A stretch of DNA of 64,000 bases from the NCBI RefSeq assembly GCF_025024155.1, contig NW_026251713.1, positions 558,001-622,000 on the forward strand, given 5' to 3'. Position numbers and translations under genes: made by a program. Every line of letters starts with the position of its first letter. The first letter of the stretch is position 1. This DNA comes from Gamsiella multidivaricata (lineage: Eukaryota; Mortierellomycota; Mortierellomycetes; Mortierellales; Mortierellaceae). This document shows, piece by piece, positions 56,790 to 64,000 of this stretch. The notes beneath the pieces were generated by a model. The model was not told the DNA's origin, did not search any database, and saw only the letters and a program-made list of their open reading frames with translations.

Positions 56790-58851
56790 TTACTTAACAT
56801 TAGCCGCCGAGAGCTTGAACGTATCCGAGTTCTTATCCAACCACCTCGACACCCGCTCATACACTGCAAATGTCACCGCCTGCCCTGGTGCGACCCTCAG
56901 CACTCGAGGTGTGACACCCTTATAAAAAGCTCTCCAGCCCTCATTCTTCAAAATTCCCTTGTTCACATCCATAAACCTCTCCCACCCACCCAACCCCTCC
57001 GGATTCGGCGTCTTCTGGATTCGAGTCTTCACAATATCAATCGGATTGTTCACCAACGGTCCCATCGCGCCCGAGATACATCCAATGATCGCAGATTGGT
57101 AACCGGGTAGGTCCTGGATGTTTTGGAGCCGTTGAAGGTAGCCCTTCAGGAAATGGTAGGTCGGGAAATTCGCCGCCTGGTTCGAGGCCTGACGGAGGGA
57201 TGTGAGACCGACACCTCGGTAGATGGCCGCGAAACCTTCTTCGCGAACGACAGTGTAGGCACAATGGGCTGCGTTGCGGTACTTGGGGATGTCGAGCGGG
57301 TCGGCCATGGAGTGGCGTTGAGCCTGAAGACGGATCTTGACCACGTCCATCGGTGTCACCACTAGTACCGCCTCCGTTACTCCTGCCAGCAACCCAGCTA
57401 CATGAGGAATAACAGGCGTTCAAAAAAAAAAAAAAAAAAGAATATAAGTATATATGATATTTCAAACAGAAAAAAAAGAAAAAGAAAAAGAAAAAAAGTT
57501 AGCAATCACTGCCAAGCTGGGCACGATTTGGATGTTGTTACCCCAGAGGTTGTTGAGCTTCCAGGGCGTGCCGTCCTTGGAGACCATCCAGTCCTTATAG
57601 AACTGGAAGGTCGTGAATCGGATCGCCATCTTCGGGACAATGCCCGCCGTCACCGCTCCTAGACCCTTGTAAAGCGCCAGTGGAGATTCTTTCCGCACAA
57701 TCTTCATTCCGACCCCGATAAACGACAAGTTTGCGCCCTAATGTTCGTTCGTTTTCAGAAAGCGAAGATCAACAACAAAAGAAAGATCGCCGTTAGTATG
57801 TATTGAGTATCCGATAGTTGATAATAATGTTACATCTTTTTTTTTCTGGGTTGTCATCAACTGGCGCTGTGGACAGGCACAGATCCAAAATCTCGAGGAG
57901 GGGGGGGGAGAAGGGAGGCCATTATCCTGTTATATCGCAATGTACTCCAGTTACTGTCCGATCATCTCTAGTGTCTCTTCCACACACACACCCCTGCATT
58001 ACAGTGGTATCTTTTTTTTTCCGTCCTCCTGGCCAACAGCGTCATATTACCCATCTCTTCATGCAGTACGCCATCAATGTTTCATATGGGTTCCATGTCC
58101 ATGTCCATGACAATGTCTATGTCAACATCAATGTCCTTGTCCTCGTCCTCGTCCTTGTCCTCGTCCTTGTCCTTGTCAATGTCAATGTCCTTGTTACTGT
58201 CTCTAGTCCTCGATTAGTCGAGTCGCGTCGAAATATTATCATTCGTATTGCTCGTAGTATTCGCACATGCAATGGCCACGAGATCCTGCTATGCTATCCA
58301 CTTCACTAGGGTAAAAAGAAAATAAAGGAGAGGGTGGGAAAGAAACCGCCTAGCATGACTCTCTAGTTTTTTTTTTTTTTTTTTACCTTCTCCCGCTGCT
58401 GCTATTGCTCTTGTCGCTATACCGTACCCGTCAAGGACTTCAAACGACTTTTTTTGTCCCAACTCATTCCAAAAAAGAAAAAAGAAACCCCCCCCAGGAT
58501 GGAATTGACATCTCATCTCTTTCGCATGGCGATTTGCAGAATAAAAAATAAAAAATAAAAAATAAAAAGTTCACACTCCGTCTGCTGTGCGCAAGTGCAA
58601 ATGAAAAAAACGAAACGAAAACGCTCCCAGACGAACGTTCTCCCTCCACACACACACACACACACACACAGGTAAGTAGGGATATAGGTACATGCACCAA
58701 AACTTACAGCTGGGTTCCTGGCAACGTTCTTGGCGAGCTGCATACGGACTTTGATCGTGTCAAGTGGGTGACAAATCAAGGCCTCCATGAACCCGGCCGT
58801 CCCTCCAGCGATCAAGTTCACCAATGGTGATTTCTTCTCTCGAGCTGCCAT
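56790..58851 (-). CDS. SFC1: Mitochondrial succinate/fumarate carrier (Sfc1/Acr1-like)
   Basis: Predicted 315-aa inner-membrane carrier. Minus-strand exons are 58851-58708, 57737-57542 and 57397-56790. Three tandem carrier repeats each show the PX[DE]XX[KR] signature: HPLDTIKVRMQ, TPMDVVKIRLQAQ and NPIDIVKTRIQK. Sfc1-like blocks include NLIAGGTAGFMEAL, LYKGLGAVTAGIVPKMAIRF, AGVTEAVLVV and ITPR/VTPRVLRVAPGQAVTF. In yeast this carrier exchanges cytosolic succinate for mitochondrial fumarate and is needed for growth on two-carbon sources. The first intron is unusually long (970 nt) and contains several microsatellites. Confidence 0.95.
58083..58198. repeat. Hexanucleotide tandem repeat inside carrier intron 1
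   Basis: About 19 copies of a degenerate 6-bp unit (TGTCCA, TCAATG, TCCTCG or TCCTTG) on the plus strand, entirely within the 970-nt first intron of the carrier gene. Confidence 0.85.
58649..58671. repeat. CA microsatellite in carrier intron 1
   Basis: About eleven CA dinucleotides on the plus strand inside intron 1 of the carrier gene. Confidence 0.85.
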
Positions 58852-58854
58852 TGT

Positions 58855-58857
<3 letters not shown>

Positions 58858-58890
<33 letters not shown>
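58858..58890. repeat. TC microsatellite in carrier leader
   Basis: About sixteen TC units immediately upstream of the carrier start codon, a GA-rich leader on the minus strand. Confidence 0.9.
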
Positions 58891-58892
<2 letters not shown>

Positions 58893-59644
58893 GTTATTGT
58901 TTGGTTAATTGATTGTTTGGTTGGTAGGTATTGATTGCTCGTGTGAAAGAAACGGTCCAGAACAGAGGAGGAGGTCAAAGTCGAGAGAGAGAGAGTCCTT
59001 GCTGGCTTGTTGTTCCAGAGTCGTCCAGTCGAATTCAGTCGGTTCGTCAGTCGGTTCGATGAGAGGATGGGGGAAAACAAAGGAAGAAAAGAAAGAAAGA
59101 AAGAGAGAACGGGTGTAGAGGATAGTTGCGAAATGTAGGAGAGGAGAGGGGAGAGTGAGGGGGTAACACGGAAAGGAGAGAGAGAGAGACATCTTGAGAA
59201 ATGACTCTTTTTCTTCACCCCACACCCTCCCCCCCTTTCCCCGCCTTCTTCCCCTTTCGAATATACGTGCGAGGGGGAACACAAAATAACACCCATGTGA
59301 AAGATATATAAATTTACCCTCTCTCTCTCGTTCCCACAAAGACAAAGAACGTCCATCAATCAAGTCAGTATCCATAATGCATCATCTACCAAATTCCACC
59401 TGGGCATCGTATCCTATCCATGGGATACTCGACCCCGTCGATGTGTGCCCCCCCCCCATGTACCGCACAGAATCGAGTCCATGGGGCGAAAAAAAGGTCC
59501 CTGCCTACTGCATTCAATCCAATATGTACAACCTCGACATTTTCATTCGCGCTATGCACACTCATCGGTCAATTCTTTTCTTTAATGCAAATGCTTGTTT
59601 TTTTTTTTTTCTTTTTGTAATCTTACTCTTTCATGACTTTGACT
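58891..59644. other. Spacer between PDE and carrier genes
   Basis: GA/CT-rich leader of the carrier gene, then the PDE 3' flank. Open frames here are low-complexity and probably chance. No gene. Confidence 0.45.
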
Positions 59645-62600
59645 CTACATGCTCGTCACCTCAACAACCCCACTCCTCATGCTTTCCTCCTTCTCCTGCT
59701 GCTGGAGCTGTTGTTGCTGATGCTGCGACTGATGTTGGCCATGACCCTGCACAGGTCCCTGCGACCGCCTTCCCGGAGATCGATGGCTCCTCGAATTCGT
59801 CTTCTCTTCCCCTCCTCCTTGCTGAATCATAGGTGAGACCGGTCTACTGCCTGCCCTACTTCCCGGTCGACTGCTGTGCCTGCTTCCAGGTCGGCTCCCA
59901 GGTCGGCTCCCTGGCCTGCTTCCTGGCCTGCTTCCTGCCTTTAATCCTTCTCCGGACACCGGCACAGATAGCGTGTTACCAGCCGTTGTCGATGTAACCG
60001 TTCGGACCCGCGAACTTGGTTCCCGAGGACGAGAATTCGTGTTGGATTGCTGACCTTGGCCTTGACCTTGAACCTGACCCTGACCCTGACCCTGTCCACG
60101 GCCATGATAATTTAACGACCTGGGCCGGCTCTCCTGACTGCTGCTTCTTGAACCCACAGCACTATCAGCTGTCACAGCCTTTGATCTCGTCGTTGATGTT
60201 CTTGGCCGAGGAATCGAGCTCACGTTTGCTGCCATCTCCAGCGACGCACTCGTGCTCGCATTCACGCCATTTGCTTGCCTTGTACTCGTGCTCACTGCAT
60301 GCACCTTCACAGAAACATTGACCTCCGACCTTATGCTTTGCTGGTTCTCTTCCATTTCTGATCCACGGTGCTGCTGTGGAGTCCTCGTGCCTGATTTCTG
60401 GGCCCCATCCTTGGGTGTCACCCTTCCATTTGCACTCCTAACTCTGCCATGGTTCCTTCTTGAACCCGAGGAAGCCAGTGCCAACTTCTGAGCCTGATCC
60501 GTTTCATCTTCACTGTGAGCGTTGCTCTCGGTCGTAACAGTGTTGGTAGTGGAGGCGTTGATAGCCATCGTGAACACCCCGCCTCCGTTCTTCAGATACT
60601 CTGTCTTGCGATCCTGCCAGATCTGGTGGTTGATCTGAAGGTATTCGACACAATATCCCATTTCTAAAGAATAAACACAAGTACCATATAGAGATTAGCA
60701 TACGAATGCAGCTAAAAAAAAACTCACCATCAACTTGCCACATATGCCAGTGTATCATACCTGGAATCATATCCCTGACGCTGCTGAACAAAGGCATAGC
60801 AAAGCCGTGAATGAAACCCAGCTGCGAATCAATCTGCATACCGCGATCATTCGCTAGACTCTTGGTTGATCCAGCAGGAACCGACTGAGATCCAGAGCAC
60901 ACCGCCATCTCCTTCTCAATGTCCGCTTGGTTGCACATCTCCTGCAACAACACAGTCGACCATCGCTCCGCAACATGGAATGGTCTCGACTATAATATTC
61001 AAGTGAGAAATTGAACATTGCACCAACATATTATTAGTCCACCAGACAAGAGGGAAAAAATAAAGAAGGTATATAAGGCTTTGCGCAGAAAAACAATCAG
61101 ATCAACTTACGGCATTGCTGATGTCGGCACACTTGATAAGCGAGCCGCAAAGGACTAATCGCTCCTGCTCATCAATGCTTGCCTGGTTTGGCTTGGGCAC
61201 ATTGCCGCCTGGCAAACCCCGCATACGAAGACGTTCTGTCTGTTCCTTGATCTTGCCAACATAGTCAAAGTGAAGTCCCATGTCCGTGGCGAGAATCGTA
61301 CTTACGACCATCTTCCTGAACTCTGTGTACCAGTACATCAAACCAAATGATATCCGTGTTAGTCAACATGTATTGCCATCGCTTCAAATATACACGCACG
61401 GCATCGGTGTTTGGCCACCAAAGCATATACGTACCCATGAACTTGCGGTTCTGAGAGTCCACATCAAAGCATTCAAAGCCATGCTTCTTCATGACCTGGA
61501 AGAGTGCCATTGAGTGAAAACTCTCAAGAACAGAACGATCATTGTAGATCTGAGCCAATGGGGTATGCGCATTAACCTATAAAAAAAACGAAATAAAAAT
61601 CAGAGAAAAAAGTTGAGTGTCACATTCTTTTATTCTGCTCAGCAGAATAGTGCAAGCATTCCCTGCGACCGTGGAAACCGTGGAAAATGGAGCTTACCAA
61701 AAACATGTTATTCACACCCGGGTGTCCTACATCGTGACCGATGCTGGCGACAATAAGCGCAAAGATATCCTCAGGTCGCAAGAAATCCTGGACCCGAAGT
61801 GGCGATGGAGCACTCTCTTCAGTGTTAGTAGCATCATTGCTATCCATGGGTATAGTCGCCGATGATTCGTTTGCCTCTGACTCTTGCTGCATGTCGTTGG
61901 TGTCGCTGTCATGACCCTTCGCCTGAGGCAGGGAAGTGTAGCCGTTTCCAGTCTGTGGAAGCTTGCCCATCCTGCAGAGAAAATAAAATGTTGCCTGGAG
62001 AACATCGACCGCATGTGCAAAGTTGTGGTATGGATTTGATCGATGATACGAATCACGCAGTCCGATCACGAAACGATGAAGCAAGTCTAGATAGTTTCGT
62101 GCAAATAATGCCAGAGAATAAGGGAAATCTTAGCTGCCGCTCAGAAGGTCCGCAAGCACCCCAATCCGGGATAACTCAAGAAAGCAGCCTCCACTTACGT
62201 TCAGGAATGTTCAAGTCTCCCAGGCCCTCCAGCTTCATGACCTCCTGAATGACAATCACCACGCACCGCATCAGATCGTCCTCACACAAATCGTGTGGAT
62301 GGAAATCCCATGAGAGAAGTCGGTGCTTGAGCTGCTCAACACGCTCCTGTGCAGCATAAGATGACATGGAGGGAAAGTCGTGAACAGACATTTTGCTTGG
62401 AGCGGGGCAGTAATGACTGATCAATATATCGGATAGCCTAGAACATAGAGCAATGAAACAAGTCAGTAAAGATGGGACAACTGTCGGTAGTTGGAAAAGG
62501 GCCAAAGAGCGAGGCAAAACGATCATCACCATTGATCTTTCAAAAACACGTCTCGAAGCCGGGTATGACTGGGCAGCGCGAGCGCGTTCTTCTGGGTAGT

Positions 62601-63391
62601 GTATCTGGGGATCGTGACAGCGGTCCTGTATTTGCTATAGCGGTGCGCATTCTATATCGCAGCGCGAATTTTTTTTTTAGAGACATTGTTCTCGGGTTAG
62701 ATCCAGCAGACCGATGGCGAAATCGTAGGCGAATGAATAGCGACTGCAGAGGTCTGTGCCATTTGCGAATCCGCAACTCACCAAAAACAATGTTTTCGCG
62801 ACCTGCTCCTCAATTGGCTTCAGTAAGACATCTGCTACGCCCAAGTTGAACAACTCCAGAATCCTGTCTTGAGATGTAGTTGAGCTGATAGCTGTAAATA
62901 GTGAGAAAGATAAACATTAGATACGAACCTGAGAGCGAGTAAGAAAAATTGATACCTTGTCCACAAGCACATACCGACGGGAACAACATGGCGCAGAGTG
63001 CCCTTGGCGAGTCCTTGCAGCACTGTCTCCAAAAAGTCCAAGCCGCACAGAGAGTCCTCCAAACCATTTTGCATGGGCTGCCTGCTGTGCGCGCGACGTC
63101 CTCGCTGCTGTGATCCCTTGGATGTTGTACCATCGCCGGTTGCCCTCGAGTGGCGCTGACCGTTGGCCTGCAGCAGTTTTGTGCCCGAGTCCACTGGTCC
63201 ACCATTATGGTTGCCCACATTCTTCTGGGATGTTGGGCGACGCAGACGAGTTGAATAAGATCCAGATGAATTGAATGCTGTGAGCTCGAGCTCTGTGTCG
63301 ACGTCCACGAGCAGTATCAATGGTCGAGATTCCGTTGGAGGGCGGTGTTCGAGAAGGGTTAGGGCTGCTTCAAACGTTGCGGCAGTCAAGA
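59645..63391 (-). CDS. Class I cAMP phosphodiesterase with receiver-like N-terminal domain (5' end unresolved)
   Basis: Partial at the N-terminus: exons on the minus strand are 63391-62975, 62891-62782, 62591-62530, 62437-62199, 62086-61698, 61576-61435, 61322-61111, 60989-60728 and 60663-59645, about 950 codons. Each join keeps phase. The class I PDE metal motifs are present: YHNFAHAVDVLQ and IGHDVGHPGVNN, then CADISNAVRPF. The catalytic domain is interrupted after the first motif by an acidic insertion of about 50 residues. Upstream are receiver-like elements (LILLVDVDTE, VVPVV AISS and GVADVLLKPIEE) separated by a basic insertion. The C-terminal ~280 residues are a low-complexity tail with repeated GSRPGSRP and GQGQGQ units. 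It hydrolyses cAMP and so damps PKA signalling. The first exon(s) lie upstream of 63391, perhaps beyond the window. Confidence 0.9.
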
Positions 63392-64000
63392 CTATTTTCA
63401 AAAAAAAAAAAAAAAAAAAAAAAAAAAGGTCAGTCCACTGATCTGTTCGATTAGGGTTATGTCAGTGAGTCCTTCCCGTTGTGCTGGAGGCGCGTGTCTC
63501 CCCAAATGAATCATCCTGTGCCCCTTCTTTCGCCCACATGCGCAACGTCTGGCCACGTTTACGAAAGCATAAGAAACAACAAAGCGCCCAAGAAAGGTAA
63601 GCGTAGGATATCGATAACAGAACGAAAATATGAAAAGAAAAAAAAAGAATGAAAAACCACACAGTGGATAATGGAGTTGGAGAAAAAAGGAAGCAGATGC
63701 AGGCACAACATCAACATCAGCATCAACATCAGTAATAACAAACAAGAGCTCAATGCGTCGGCGCTTTGGTGCAATGTATAATCAACAGAAGGTCGAGAAG
63801 ATAGGGGCAAGAAGCAGTGCAGAGACGGGGCCCTTCAGTCCAGACTGACCAGACTGAACCGTCCAAATTCCGCGGTGCTAATCCGACACTAGTGGACAAG
63901 CACCACACACACAAATCAAACCCCATAATTCGGCACACAGACATGGCCAGCACTTCCCACAACAGAACGCAACCCAAGACAAGAAAATACCCATGCACCC
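63392..64000. other. Region upstream of the resolved PDE exons
   Basis: Begins with an A-run (about 63400-63427) that forms the polypyrimidine tract of the PDE acceptor on the minus strand. Contains ATCAAC repeats (63708-63736). I could not identify the preceding PDE exon with confidence; several short frames are open, none with a convincing donor. Confidence 0.45.

Noticed and set aside
58760..59375. Long minus-strand frames upstream of the carrier gene
   Set aside because: Made of Ser/Leu/Arg repeats from CT microsatellites in the leader; overlap the carrier's first exon in another phase.
63750..63998. 82-codon minus-strand frame near the right edge as PDE first exon
   Set aside because: No donor joins it in the right phase to 63391, and its sequence shows no receiver-like features.

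Overview
This window looks like nuclear chromosomal DNA of an early-diverging filamentous fungus, most likely a Mucoromycota member of the Mortierella type. That placement is inferred from overall character and not from a marker gene. The genes are intron-rich: most carry 1 to 8 short GT-AG introns, and one has a GC-AG intron. Spacing is compact but irregular, and homopolymer tracts are frequent in introns and flanks. The gene content is typical of fungi: GH18 chitinase with a CBM5/12 module, glucosamine-6-phosphate deaminase, Ppg1 phosphatase, Orm family protein, calcipressin, and a GPI-type cysteine-rich cell-surface protein. All exon maps were built by eye from splice signals, reading-frame continuity and family motifs.

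Layout, left to right. An M13 metallopeptidase (-) runs off the left edge. Next come a ZIP zinc transporter (+), the Ppg1 phosphatase (-) and a cystatin-like inhibitor (-). They are followed by an ER protein disulfide isomerase ending in KDEL (+), calcipressin/RCAN (-), an ORMDL protein (+) and ribosomal protein uS8 (-). Then come an omega-amidase/nitrilase (+), glucosamine-6-phosphate deaminase (-), an unrecognised 558-aa protein (+), a SET/MYND methyltransferase-like protein (+) and eIF5 (-).

Positions 33060-38033 hold the most unusual block. Two nearly identical 137-bp direct repeats enclose about 4.7 kb. Inside are an apparently intact three-exon gene of unknown function (-) and a frame-broken D5-like primase-helicase relic (+). 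A 280-bp-period tandem duplication lies between these two divergent genes. I read the block as a decayed plasmid-, virus- or transposon-like element.

To the right are a secreted cysteine-rich protein (+) and two almost identical 59-aa microprotein genes arranged head to head as an inverted duplication. A GH18 chitinase (-) follows, then a 4.2-kb gene-poor stretch. After that come arylamine N-acetyltransferase (-), a P-loop ATPase-like protein (+), a J-domain protein fused to a TMEM185-like membrane domain (-) and a dienelactone hydrolase (-). The window ends with the succinate/fumarate mitochondrial carrier (-) and a class I cAMP phosphodiesterase with a receiver-like N-terminal region (-), whose 5' end is not resolved.

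Functionally, this is mostly ordinary housekeeping. Chitinase and NagB belong to one chitin-recycling route. Calcipressin, Ppg1 and the cAMP phosphodiesterase are signalling regulators. The PDI and ORMDL proteins act in the ER. No operon-like clustering is evident, and no tRNA, rRNA or CRISPR was recognised.
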